Source: Thermoleophilia bacterium
GTDB lineage: Bacteria > Actinomycetota > Thermoleophilia > Gaiellales > Gaiellaceae
Assembly: GCA_014534415.1 (NCBI GenBank)
Contig: JACVRM010000035.1
Span: forward strand, 1-16,511
Direction of reading: 5' to 3'
Length of the DNA stretch: 16,511 nt
A model generated the notes under the pieces. That model was not told where the DNA came from, searched no databases, and worked only from the letters and a program-made list of their open reading frames with translations. Within the stretch, counting starts at the first letter, position 1. Each line of letters begins with the position of its first letter. This document shows, one piece after another, positions 7,793 to 14,154 of this stretch. A program made the position numbers and the translations under genes.

Positions 7793-8700
7793 CGACGGTC
7801 TTCCTCGTCAACCCTGCTTCGGCCAACGGCTCGACCGGGAAGCGCTGGCCGGAGCTCGCGCAGCTCGCCGCGCGCCGCGGGCTGGCGGGCGAGGCGGTGA
7901 TCTCGGAGCGGCCCGGGCAGCTCGCCGACCTCGCTCGCCGCGCGGCTGACGACGGCGCCACGCTCCTCGTCGTCGTCGGCGGCGACGGCACGGTGTTCGA
8001 GGTGGCCAACGGAATCGCCGGGCGCGAGGGCGTCGAGATCGGAGTCGTTCCGCGCGGCACCGGCTGGGACTTCGCGCGCAGCCACGGCATCCCGCGGCGG
8101 ACGGAAGACGCGCTGAGCGTCGCCGCTGGCGGCCGCACGAAGACGATCGACGTGGGGCGCGCACGCTTCCGCGCCTGGGACGGCAGCGAGCGCTCGGCGT
8201 ACTTCGCGAACGCGGCGAGCGTCGGCATGAGCGGCGCGATCGCCGCGCGGGCGAACGCGACGAGCAAGGCGCTGGGCGGAAAGGTGGCCTACGCCTGGGC
8301 GACGATCGCCGTCTTCAAGCGTTGGCGCGCAGCCGAACTCGCCGTGCAGGTGGGTGACGAGCGGCTGAGCGGTCGCATGCACGACGTGATCGTCGCGAAC
8401 GGCCACTCCCTCGCCGGCGGCATGAAGGTCTGCCCGGAAGCCCGAGCGGACGACGGAGTCTTCGACGTGCTCGCGATCGGCGACCTCACGAAGAGCGACC
8501 TGATGCTCAACATGCCGAAGCTCTACCGCGGCACGCACCTGCCGCATCCCAAGGCCAAGCTGCTGCGCGGCGCGACGGCATCGGTCGAGTCGACCGAGCC
8601 GCTGCCGGTGCAGCTCGACGGCGAGCAGCCCGGGACGACGCCCGTGCGCTTCGAGGTCGTGCCGGCGGCGCTGCGCGTCCGCGTCGCCGAGGCGCCTTAG
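7789..8700 (+). CDS. Diacylglycerol kinase / lipid kinase family protein (YegS/DgkB-like)
   Basis: Predicted to phosphorylate a lipid such as diacylglycerol at the inner membrane face. The 303-residue protein shows the nucleotide-binding GGDGT motif (64-68) in LLVVVGGDGTVFEVANGI, the PRGTGWDFAR loop (88-97), and the C-terminal DDGVFDV catalytic/metal region (221-227) with DGE at 278-280. In most family members the GTGND loop carries Asn; here it is Trp93. The TTG start at 7789 overlaps the PNP stop as TTGA and begins the expected MTTVFLVNPAS strand; the frame is open further upstream (to 7582) only as a shadow of PNP. There is no independent Shine-Dalgarno, so translation is probably coupled to PNP. 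The true lipid substrate is not visible. Confidence 0.9.
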   Translation: MTTVFLVNPASANGSTGKRWPELAQLAARRGLAGEAVISERPGQLADLARRAADDGATLLVVVGGDGTVFEVANGIAGREGVEIGVVPRGTGWDFARSHGIPRRTEDALSVAAGGRTKTIDVGRARFRAWDGSERSAYFANAASVGMSGAIAARANATSKALGGKVAYAWATIAVFKRWRAAELAVQVGDERLSGRMHDVIVANGHSLAGGMKVCPEARADDGVFDVLAIGDLTKSDLMLNMPKLYRGTHLPHPKAKLLRGATASVESTEPLPVQLDGEQPGTTPVRFEVVPAALRVRVAEAP

Positions 8701-8716
8701 CCCGGGCTTGCGCCTC
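8689..8716. terminator. Nested inverted repeat at convergent gene ends (possible bidirectional terminator)
   Basis: GAGGCGC (8689-8695) pairs with GCGCCTC (8710-8716). Between them lies the 10-bp palindrome AGCCCGGGCT (8699-8708), giving an extended stem with a small asymmetric bulge. It sits across the overlapping stops of the lipid kinase and the coiled-coil gene. There is no T-run, so intrinsic termination is unproven. Confidence 0.4.
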
Positions 8717-9041
8717 CGGCGCGCCCGGTCGAGCCGCCGTCGCTCGGCTTGCGGCGTGGCGTCCGCGTCTTCGGCGTCGTGGCCGCCGTTTTGGCGGGCG
8801 TGCGCCGCGTCGAGCGCGACGACTGCTTCGAGAGCGTCTCGACCTTCTTCTCCAGCGCCGCGAGGCGGCGCTCCACGTCCTCGAGCCCGCGCACGCGTTT
8901 CTGGAGGTCGTCCATCCGCTCGCGCAACGTGCCGACGGCGTGCGTCACCCGCGTCAGGCCCGGCATGTCGCCGACCTTCTGGATGGCCTCCTCGCCGGCG
9001 TCGGCGAGCTTGCCCAGTAGCCTCTGTCCACCTTCGGCCAT
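8697..9041 (-). CDS. Coiled-coil protein with basic Ala/Pro/Lys/Thr tail, function unknown
   Basis: A 114-residue protein. After an amphipathic N-terminus, residues about 35-73 form a clear heptad coiled coil (LRERMDDLQKRV, LEDVERRLAALEKKVETL). The last 40 residues form a disordered, strongly basic tail rich in Lys, Arg, Thr and Pro (for example TPAKTAATTPKTRTPRRKP) that recalls histone-H1-like or phasin-like tails. DNA, polyphosphate or cell-wall binding are all possible and none is shown. It starts 15 nt after the L,D-transpeptidase stop, and TATCGT stands exactly 6 nt before the ATG, so it may have its own leaderless promoter. Its stop interlocks with that of the convergent lipid kinase. 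Confidence 0.75.
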   Translation of the reverse strand: MAEGGQRLLGKLADAGEEAIQKVGDMPGLTRVTHAVGTLRERMDDLQKRVRGLEDVERRLAALEKKVETLSKQSSRSTRRTPAKTAATTPKTRTPRRKPSDGGSTGRAGGASPG

Positions 9042-9047
9042 GCGCGC

Positions 9048-9053
9048 ACGATA
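9048..9053 (-). promoter_or_regulatory. -10 element (TATCGT) of the coiled-coil gene
   Basis: TATCGT on the minus strand, followed by six bases and then the ATG at 9041. A transcript would begin at the start codon. No Shine-Dalgarno is present between it and the upstream gene's stop. Confidence 0.45.
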
Positions 9054-9056
9054 ACG

Positions 9057-9821
9057 CTAACGGTGAATCACGACCGGCGTGCCCGCGGGGGTGGCGTCGA
9101 AGAGCCGGCGCAGCATCGGGTTCGGGACGCGCAGGCAGCCGTTCGACACCGGTCGCCCGACCGACGACGGGTCGTTCGTCCCGTGGATCGCGATGGGCCC
9201 GCCCTGAGTCCAGGTCTTAAGCGTCGGCGAGAACGCCGAGATCCCGAGCGCGCCGGGTCCGTACGGGCCGTTCGCGTCGTAGGGAACGAGCCGCTGGGTG
9301 ACGTAGAAGCGCCCGGTGGGGGTCGGCGTGCCCGGCGCCCCGACCGCCGCCGGCGTACGGAGGCGCAGCCGGTTCGCCCGGAAGAGCCGCACCTCCCGCT
9401 TGCCGAGATCCACCTCGATGCGGGTCGAGACGGTCGCGAGCCGGACACGCGACGCCGGCACGAATCCCGTCCGGCCGTTCGGGCGGACAGGGAGCTGCAC
9501 GCGATACCAGCGCGCGCGGCACGCGGCATCGACGACTCGCCCGCGCACCGCGAAGAGCGTCGGATAGTCGTTCGCGTTCGCCCTGCCGAAGCGCGCGATC
9601 ACGCGACCGCCCGGCGCCGTACGCGCGGTCACGCGACCGCGCGCGAGCGCGACCCAGGCGCGCTTCACGGAGCCGACGCGCTCGTAGGCCGGGGCGCAAG
9701 CGGCCTGTTCGGGCGGCCGCGGGGCGGCGTGCGCCGCCCCGGCGGCAGCGAGGCCGACGAAGAGGAACACGCGCACCACCCTCGCGAAGTGCAGACGATT
9801 CTCAAGCAACTCTCTGAGCAC
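9057..9821 (-). CDS. Secreted L,D-transpeptidase (YkuD domain) with SH3-like domain
   Basis: Forms L,D cross-links in peptidoglycan or attaches molecules to it. From the chosen GTG the 254-residue product has a signal peptide (hydrophobic about 14-30, likely cut after AAHA), a bacterial-SH3-like domain (about 55-128, with WYRVQL and TGFVPASRV) and a YkuD domain (about 132-254). The catalytic signature is complete: H213 in AIHGTND and C229 in VSNGCLR. The frame is open to 9905, but those extra 28 residues are charged and come before the signal peptide, and they would overlap the divergent gene. TATGAC stands 6 nt before the GTG at 9821, fitting a leaderless start. TTG at 9809 and GTG at 9782 are alternatives. 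Confidence 0.92.
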   Translation of the reverse strand: MLRELLENRLHFARVVRVFLFVGLAAAGAAHAAPRPPEQAACAPAYERVGSVKRAWVALARGRVTARTAPGGRVIARFGRANANDYPTLFAVRGRVVDAACRARWYRVQLPVRPNGRTGFVPASRVRLATVSTRIEVDLGKREVRLFRANRLRLRTPAAVGAPGTPTPTGRFYVTQRLVPYDANGPYGPGALGISAFSPTLKTWTQGGPIAIHGTNDPSSVGRPVSNGCLRVPNPMLRRLFDATPAGTPVVIHR

Positions 9822-9848
9822 GCCGACGTCATATCTAACGTGAAAGCT
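9822..9848. promoter_or_regulatory. Divergent promoter region between L,D-transpeptidase and the 53-residue protein
   Basis: A 27-bp gap with an AT-rich core (9831-9838) unusual for this DNA. On the plus strand TAACGT (9836-9841) is 7 nt before the GTG at 9849. On the minus strand TATGAC (9833 to 9828) is 6 nt before the GTG at 9821; TAGATA (9837 to 9832) is an overlapping alternative. The two -10 elements almost abut, so the promoters may exclude one another. Confidence 0.4.
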
Positions 9849-10010
9849 GTGAGAAGCGGAACCGTCCCGGGGTCTACGCACCGGCATACGACCGTCAAGG
9901 AGCACCTGCTACGCCAGCATCGCGGTATCCCGTACGAGGTCGAGCGCACGACCTGCGCGGGCTGCCGTGAGGTGCTGGAGGAGAAGGCGCTCCGGCGCGC
10001 AGCGGCCTAG
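9849..10010 (+). CDS. Small putative zinc-binding protein (HxxxxH and CxxC), function unknown
   Basis: A 53-residue product from GTG 9849. It holds HLLRQH (H-x4-H), a short linker, and CAGC (C-x2-C) followed by a basic LEEKALRRAAA tail. The spacing would suit one zinc site of a small finger or knuckle. The segment looks protein-like, with a charged and aromatic pattern (VKEHLLRQHRGIPYEVERTT), unlike the Arg/Ala/Pro-rich shadow ORFs around it. GTG 9840 would add three residues. The 9849 start is favoured because TAACGT lies 7 nt upstream. The longer open frame back to 9063 is antisense to the transpeptidase and is a shadow. It ends 27 bp before the convergent aldolase stop. I do not recognise a named family. 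Confidence 0.6.
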   Translation: MRSGTVPGSTHRHTTVKEHLLRQHRGIPYEVERTTCAGCREVLEEKALRRAAA

Positions 10011-10020
10011 CGCCGCGCGC

Positions 10021-10034
10021 CGGCCCGCGGGCCG
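10021..10034. terminator. 14-bp perfect GC palindrome between convergent genes
   Basis: CGGCCCGCGGGCCG reads the same on both strands and fills the middle of the 27-bp gap between the small zinc-binding gene and the aldolase, which run toward each other. It could fold into a short hairpin in either transcript and act as a two-way terminator, but there is no T-run and no loop spacer. Confidence 0.3.
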
Positions 10035-10037
10035 CCG

Positions 10038-11060
10038 CTACGCGGCGACGGCCTCCCGTTCCATGTCCTCCGAATAGCGGCCGAAGCGCGCCGCGCCGTT
10101 GAGCTTCGCGCGGTGAAGATACGCCTGCTGCGCGTCGGTCAGGTTCGCCGCGTCTCCACCCCATGCCTTGAGCGCGGGCGCCTGGAGCGCACGCCCATAC
10201 GAGAAGGACAATTCCCATGGGTGTGGGCCCGTCTGGTTCATCGCGTTCAGGTGAGCGGTCGCGTCCTCGTCCGACTGCCCGCCCGAGAGGAAGACGATGC
10301 CAGGCACCGCGGCCGGCACGTGGCGGTAGAAGCACTCGAGCGTCGCCTCAGCGACCTCCCGGACGCCCGCGCGAACGGGCGCCTCGTAGCCCGAGAGCAC
10401 CATGTTCGGCTTGAGCAGCGTGCCGCGCAGGTCGACGCGCTGGTCATGCAGCTCGACGTAGACCGCTTGGAGGACGCGTCCCGTCGCCTTCGACGCCTCC
10501 TCGAGCGTGTGCCTGCCGTCCATGAGCACCTCGGGCTCGACGATCGGGACGAGCCCGGCCTCCTGACACAGCGCGGCGTAGCGAGCGAGCGCGTGGGCGT
10601 TCGTCCATACGCAGTACTCGCTCGGCTTGCCCGGGCCGATCGAGTACGTCGCGCGCCACTTGGCGAAGCGCGCGCCGAGCCCGCGGTACTCCTCGAGGCG
10701 GCCGCGCAAGCCGTCGAGGCCCTCCGTGATCGTCTCGCCCTCCGTCAGCGCGAGCGGCTTCGCGCCCTTGTCGACCTTGATCCCCGGGACGATGCCCTTG
10801 CTCTCGAGCAGCCGCGCGAACGGCGTGCCGTCCGCCGACGACTGCCGGATCGTCTCGTCGTAGAGGATCACTCCGCTGATGAATTCCTCGGCGCCCTCCG
10901 TCGTGAAGAGCAGGTCGCGGTAGGCGCGGCGGTTCTCCTCCGTCGACTCGACACCGATCGAGTCGAACCGCTTCTTGATCGTGCCGTCGCTCTCGTCCGC
11001 GGCGAGTATCCCCTTGCCCGGCGCCACGAGCGCGCGGGCGGTCTCGTACAGGTGTGTCAT
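10038..11060 (-). CDS. Class I fructose-bisphosphate aldolase
   Basis: Cleaves fructose-1,6-bisphosphate to DHAP and glyceraldehyde-3-phosphate in glycolysis and gluconeogenesis, through a lysine Schiff base and without metal. The 340-residue protein has the eukaryotic-like class I pattern: D22 (LAADES), K95 (PGIKVDKG), K134 (FAKWRATY), E175 and E177 (VEPEVL), Schiff-base K217 (LLKPNMV), and the phosphate-binding LSGGQSDED (258-266). The conserved C-terminal tyrosine has no clear match: the protein ends AVAA and lacks the animal SHAY-type tail. The ATG is set by a strong Shine-Dalgarno 4 nt upstream. The gene follows the sirtuin by 17 bp and is likely co-transcribed with it. GAGAAT (11085 to 11080) may add a promoter for the aldolase alone. 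Confidence 0.95.
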   Translation of the reverse strand: MTHLYETARALVAPGKGILAADESDGTIKKRFDSIGVESTEENRRAYRDLLFTTEGAEEFISGVILYDETIRQSSADGTPFARLLESKGIVPGIKVDKGAKPLALTEGETITEGLDGLRGRLEEYRGLGARFAKWRATYSIGPGKPSEYCVWTNAHALARYAALCQEAGLVPIVEPEVLMDGRHTLEEASKATGRVLQAVYVELHDQRVDLRGTLLKPNMVLSGYEAPVRAGVREVAEATLECFYRHVPAAVPGIVFLSGGQSDEDATAHLNAMNQTGPHPWELSFSYGRALQAPALKAWGGDAANLTDAQQAYLHRAKLNGAARFGRYSEDMEREAVAA

Positions 11061-11064
11061 CTGG

Positions 11065-11072
11065 CCTCCTTT
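11065..11072 (-). promoter_or_regulatory. Strong Shine-Dalgarno of the aldolase gene
   Basis: AAAGGAGG four bases before the ATG at 11058-11060 on the minus strand, in the 17-bp gap after the sirtuin stop. It is the best Shine-Dalgarno in the window, fitting a highly expressed glycolytic enzyme. Confidence 0.75.
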
Positions 11073-11077
11073 CGCGC

Positions 11078-11839
11078 CTATTCTCGCGCATCCAGCGCAC
11101 GGGTGACGGCGGCGAGCGCCTCGCCGGCGCTGGCCTCCACCCGCAGGACGGCGCGCTCGTCGAACGCCGTCGGACCCTTGTTGATGATTGCGAGCTTCCC
11201 GCCGGCGCGCAGCGTCTCGAGCGGCAGGCCGGCGATCGGGTAGACCTCGAGGGCCGAGCCGACCACGAGCAGGAGGCGGGCAGCCGCCGCCAGCTCGAAG
11301 GCGCGGTCGATCGCCGGCTGAGGGAGCAGCTCGCCGAAGAAGACGACGTCCGGCTTGAGCACCGTGCGACAGCGTGGGCAGCGCGGAGCACCTGCGCCGG
11401 CCTCGATCAGCGGCAGCACCTCGGCAAGCTCGTAGGCGGCGCGGCAGCCCGGGCAACTCGAAGTACGAATCGAGCCGTGCACTTCCACGACCTCGCGCCC
11501 GCCGGCCCGCGCGTGCAGCAGGTCGATGTTCTGCGTGACGACCGCCTGGACGAGCCCGCGCCGCTCGAGCTCGGCGAGCGCCCGGTGGCCGGCGTTCGCC
11601 TCGGCGTCTGCGAGCATCGCGAAGCGCGGCGCGTAGAACCGCCACACCTTCTCGGGATCGGTGCGGAACGCTTCGAGCGAGCCGTACTCGAGCGGGTCGA
11701 ACTCGGCCCACAGACCCTCTGGCGAGCGAAAGTCGGGGATGCCGCTCTCGGTCGAGATTCCCGCGCCCGTGAGGGCGACGCAGGGCTGCTCGTCCGCGAT
11801 GAGCTCAGCGAGCCGCGCCTCTAGAGTTTGCGCGTGCAC
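11078..11839 (-). CDS. NAD-dependent protein deacylase (sirtuin, Sir2/CobB family)
   Basis: Removes acyl groups from protein lysines while consuming NAD+. The 253-residue core-only sirtuin shows GAGISTESGIPDFRS (25-39), TQNIDLLH (102-109), catalytic H121 (VEVHGS), a zinc ribbon with C129/C132 and C154/C157, and VVGSALEVYP (192-201). Y69-x-x-R72 resembles the Tyr/Arg pair that lets SIRT5 and E. coli CobB accept succinyl-lysine, so desuccinylase activity is possible; this pair is not unique to such enzymes. I chose the GTG at 11837-11839, the only usable start just ahead of the fold. Starts further upstream (GTG 11887, ATG 11908) run deeper into the divergent thioesterase. The aldolase follows directly. 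Confidence 0.93.
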   Translation of the reverse strand: MHAQTLEARLAELIADEQPCVALTGAGISTESGIPDFRSPEGLWAEFDPLEYGSLEAFRTDPEKVWRFYAPRFAMLADAEANAGHRALAELERRGLVQAVVTQNIDLLHARAGGREVVEVHGSIRTSSCPGCRAAYELAEVLPLIEAGAGAPRCPRCRTVLKPDVVFFGELLPQPAIDRAFELAAAARLLLVVGSALEVYPIAGLPLETLRAGGKLAIINKGPTAFDERAVLRVEASAGEALAAVTRALDARE

Positions 11840-11851
11840 GGCTTCAGTTTC
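11822..11851. promoter_or_regulatory. Overlapping divergent starts and promoters of sirtuin and thioesterase
   Basis: GTGCAC at 11834-11839 is a palindrome that provides GTG start codons to both strands. TAGAGT (11822-11827, plus) is 6 nt before the plus-strand GTG. GAAACT (11851 to 11846, minus) is 6 nt before the minus-strand GTG. Each candidate -10 lies inside the coding region of the other gene. No Shine-Dalgarno is seen on either side. Confidence 0.42.
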
Positions 11852-12265
11852 GCGACCGAGGTGCGAGTCCGCTTCGCGGAGACGGACGCACAGGGGGTCG
11901 CGCACCACGCCGTCTACCTCGTGTGGTTCGAGGTGGCGCGCGTCGAGTACCTGGCGCGCTTCGACGGCGGCTATCCGGGACTGCGCTCACGCGGGGTCGA
12001 GGCGCTGACGATCGAGGCGAACGCGCGCTACGGCCACCCTGCGTACTTCGACGACCGGCTGGAGATCGGCGTGCGGTGCACGGATCTGCGCGGCGCCCGG
12101 TTCCGTTTCGAGTACGGAGTCACGCGGGCCGGCGAGCAGCTCGCGCAGGGATGGACGCTGCACGCGTGCGTGGACGCGGCGACGTTGCGGCCGACCCGCG
12201 TGCCCGCCTATCTCGCCGAAGCGATCGCCGCGGCGGAGGCTACGGCGCCGGCGTCGTCGTCGTAG
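11834..12265 (+). CDS. Hotdog-fold acyl-CoA thioesterase (4HBT / YbgC-like)
   Basis: Predicted to hydrolyse acyl-CoA to free acid and CoA. The 143-residue product carries the 4-hydroxybenzoyl-CoA thioesterase signature near its N-terminus: VRFAETDAQGVAHHAVYLVWFE, whose catalytic aspartate is D18, followed by the long helix region ARVEYL. The downstream strands FDDRLEIGVRCTDLRGARFRFEY fit the rest of the hotdog fold. The acyl substrate is unknown. The GTG at 11834 is preferred over TTG 11828 because of the -10 spacing. The last 26 bp overlap the end of vanW tail-to-tail, in a CGT/ACG-repeat stretch that gives this protein its terminal Ser run. Acyl-CoA dehydrogenase two genes away hints at fatty-acid metabolism, but it is not in the same operon. 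Confidence 0.9.
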   Translation: MHGFSFATEVRVRFAETDAQGVAHHAVYLVWFEVARVEYLARFDGGYPGLRSRGVEALTIEANARYGHPAYFDDRLEIGVRCTDLRGARFRFEYGVTRAGEQLAQGWTLHACVDAATLRPTRVPAYLAEAIAAAEATAPASSS

Positions 12266-12284
12266 CGCCGGGCGTCGTCGTCGT
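12240..12284. repeat. CGT/ACG triplet-rich tandem repeat at convergent gene ends
   Basis: Two copies of a GCGCCGG(G)CGTCGTCGTCGT-like unit of about 19-20 bp sit side by side (about 12246-12263 and 12265-12284). On the minus strand they encode Thr4 blocks separated by Pro/Gly/Ala at the end of the VanW protein. On the plus strand the first copy gives the thioesterase its terminal Ser run and stop codon. Confidence 0.6.
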
Positions 12285-14117
12285 GCCGGCGGTCGTGGTC
12301 GTGGGCTGCTGCTTCGCCTCGCCCTTCGGCTTCGTCGCCGCCTGCGCGCGGCGCTTGGTGCCGACACGGACGATCTTCGGCTCCGCGCGGTACGAGGAGT
12401 GCCACGTCGCCTCACCGATCAGCTTCCCGCTTCGGTTGTAGACCCGGCGTCGCACGCTTGTCGCGCGCGAAGGCTCGCCGTGGTCGTCGACGACGAGCTG
12501 GCCGCGATACAGCGAGGGATCGCGAACGCGCCTCGTAGACGGCTCGCCCGTCACGACGAGCGGCGCCGTCTCCGTCTCGACGCGGCGGCCGGTCGGCGCG
12601 CCGTACAGGTTCACGACCAGCGACGACGAGCCGACGAACGTGCGCAAGAGCAGCCAGCGGCCGGTGTCGTTGGTGAAGCGGAGATCGAGGTCGGGGTAGT
12701 TGACGGTCGCGTCGCGGCCTTGCGGGTAGTGGCTGATGTAGAGCGAGTGGTTCGTCCGCTCGACGATCGGCAGCCCGGCCTCGTAAGCCGCGTTGAAGAC
12801 CGTCGTCGAGACCTGGCACACGCCGCCCCCGAGGCCCGTTTGAAGCTCGCCGTTGATGATCACCGGAGCCTCCAGGAAGCCCTTTTCGGCGGTCCGCTCG
12901 CCCGTCGTCGTGTTGAACGAGAACACCTTTCCGGGAGGAATCAGCGCGCCGTCGATGAGCTCGGCGACGAGGCGGACGTTGTGCAGGCGGTTCGCGTCGC
13001 CGCCGTACGTCGTCTCGTAGCCGGCAACGAGGCGCCTGACGCCCATCGCGTTCGCCTGGGCGGTGGTCCGCTCCGGCGCCACGGCCGAAACGGTCACGAC
13101 TGCCGCGCGCGCGTTGCGCGAGAGCGCGGCGGCCAAGATGGCGCGAGCGGTTGCCTCGACGTCCAGACGTCGACCGGTGGCGTGCGGCACCACGCGAACC
13201 GTTCCGTCCGGTCGCACGGCGAACTCGGCGTCGCGTGCGGGACGGTCGGTGCGCCGGCCGAGTCTCCCGAAATAGGCGTCGGCGGCCGGGCCGCCGATCG
13301 CGAGCGTCCGCGAGCCGCCCGAGGGCAGCTCGAGCAGCCGCGCGATACGCCAGCGCGGCAGGCGCCAGCGCGTCTTCCCCAGCGAGATGCGAACCGGCGC
13401 CGACACCGCCCGGCGCGCCTTCGCGGCGACGGGCCGCAGGTCGGCGGCCGTGACCGCCGGGCGGTCGACTCGCACCGGAAGCTGCACGGCGTGCCGGCGG
13501 GCGAAGCCGGCCAGCGCGCGCACGACGACGTCCTCCGCCGCGGCGCGATGCAGCGCGATCCCGCGCCTCTCCGGCACGACGACCGGTTCGAGTCCGCGCA
13601 GCCGGAGCGCGGCCGGGCGCGACGGCTCGTTGACCCCGCGTGCCATGCGCGCCAGGTGGTAGCCGAGGGCCGGCTCGTACACCCGCATCGGCGGCGCCAC
13701 GTCGGCACCGAAGAACCGCACTCCGAGCCGGCGCAGCCCCTGAACGGGACCGAAGCCGTCACCGCGCTCACGGGCGGCCTCCACCGCAGCACGCCAGTCC
13801 ACCTTCAGCTCGAGTCGCCTCGACGAGATCCGCCAGCGCTTGTCGCCGGCCACGAACACGACCGGAACGCCGTAGACGGCGCGTGAGCGCGACTCGAGGA
13901 GCTTCGTCGCCTCACCCACGGTCAGCCCGCCGACGTCGGTGCCGGCGATCCGCAGGCCGACCGGCAGCGTGTCCGACGAGCCGGCGAACAGGAAGCCGAG
14001 ACCCGTGACTGCCAACGCGACGAGCGCCGCAGCGACGAGCGACCACTGGAGAACGCGAGCGCGGACCGACCGCCTGCGGCGGTATGGGACCGTGCGAAAC
14101 GGGGCCTCGATGTCCAC
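12240..14117 (-). CDS. VanW family membrane-anchored envelope protein
   Basis: A 625-residue protein: a basic N-terminus, one membrane segment (about 23-46), two YoaR-like putative peptidoglycan-binding regions (about 60-240 and 250-345), the VanW domain (about 360-490) and a C-terminal G5-like stretch (about 510-580). The VanW core is well kept, including IPPGKVFSFN, GGGVCQVSTTVFNAA with C434, and TNHSLYISHYPQGRDATVNYPD with H457 and H463. The biochemical role of VanW is not established; the family is linked to the cell wall and occurs in some vancomycin-resistance clusters, but this gene alone does not imply resistance. The tail (606-625) is made of Thr4 blocks. The GTG at 14117 gives the intact anchor; TAAGAT is 9 nt upstream. 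Confidence 0.92.
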   Translation of the reverse strand: MDIEAPFRTVPYRRRRSVRARVLQWSLVAAALVALAVTGLGFLFAGSSDTLPVGLRIAGTDVGGLTVGEATKLLESRSRAVYGVPVVFVAGDKRWRISSRRLELKVDWRAAVEAARERGDGFGPVQGLRRLGVRFFGADVAPPMRVYEPALGYHLARMARGVNEPSRPAALRLRGLEPVVVPERRGIALHRAAAEDVVVRALAGFARRHAVQLPVRVDRPAVTAADLRPVAAKARRAVSAPVRISLGKTRWRLPRWRIARLLELPSGGSRTLAIGGPAADAYFGRLGRRTDRPARDAEFAVRPDGTVRVVPHATGRRLDVEATARAILAAALSRNARAAVVTVSAVAPERTTAQANAMGVRRLVAGYETTYGGDANRLHNVRLVAELIDGALIPPGKVFSFNTTTGERTAEKGFLEAPVIINGELQTGLGGGVCQVSTTVFNAAYEAGLPIVERTNHSLYISHYPQGRDATVNYPDLDLRFTNDTGRWLLLRTFVGSSSLVVNLYGAPTGRRVETETAPLVVTGEPSTRRVRDPSLYRGQLVVDDHGEPSRATSVRRRVYNRSGKLIGEATWHSSYRAEPKIVRVGTKRRAQAATKPKGEAKQQPTTTTAGTTTTPGATTTTPAP

Positions 14118-14138
14118 GGCCTGGCCATCTTAGCCAGG
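14118..14138 (-). promoter_or_regulatory. vanW upstream hairpin with embedded -10 element
   Basis: CCTGGC (14120-14125) and GCCAGG (14133-14138) form a perfect 6-bp inverted repeat with a 7-nt loop. The minus-strand hexamer TAAGAT (14132 to 14127), the best -10 match in the window, lies wholly inside the loop, 9 nt before the vanW GTG. The repeat may be an operator over the promoter, an RNA hairpin after the acyl-CoA dehydrogenase stop, or both. Confidence 0.45.
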
Positions 14139-14148
14139 TGCCGCTTCG

Positions 14149-14154
14149 CTCCTC

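Noticed and set aside
9063..9848. N-terminal part of the long plus-strand ORF ending at 10010
   Set aside because: It is antisense to the L,D-transpeptidase and Arg-rich. Only the last 53 codons, beyond the divergent start, look like protein.
10113..11243. 376-residue plus-strand ORF antisense to aldolase and sirtuin
   Set aside because: It crosses two well-supported genes on the other strand and has shadow composition (runs of Arg, Leu, Val and Asp).
12399..13886. 495-residue plus-strand ORF antisense to vanW
   Set aside because: It has Arg/Ala/Asp/Gly-rich shadow composition and no motif, while the opposite strand encodes a complete VanW protein.
12240..14117. VanW protein as evidence of a vancomycin-resistance cluster
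   Set aside because: No vanHAX, vanS/R or D-Ala-D-Lac ligase genes are nearby. VanW-domain proteins are common in bacteria without this resistance.
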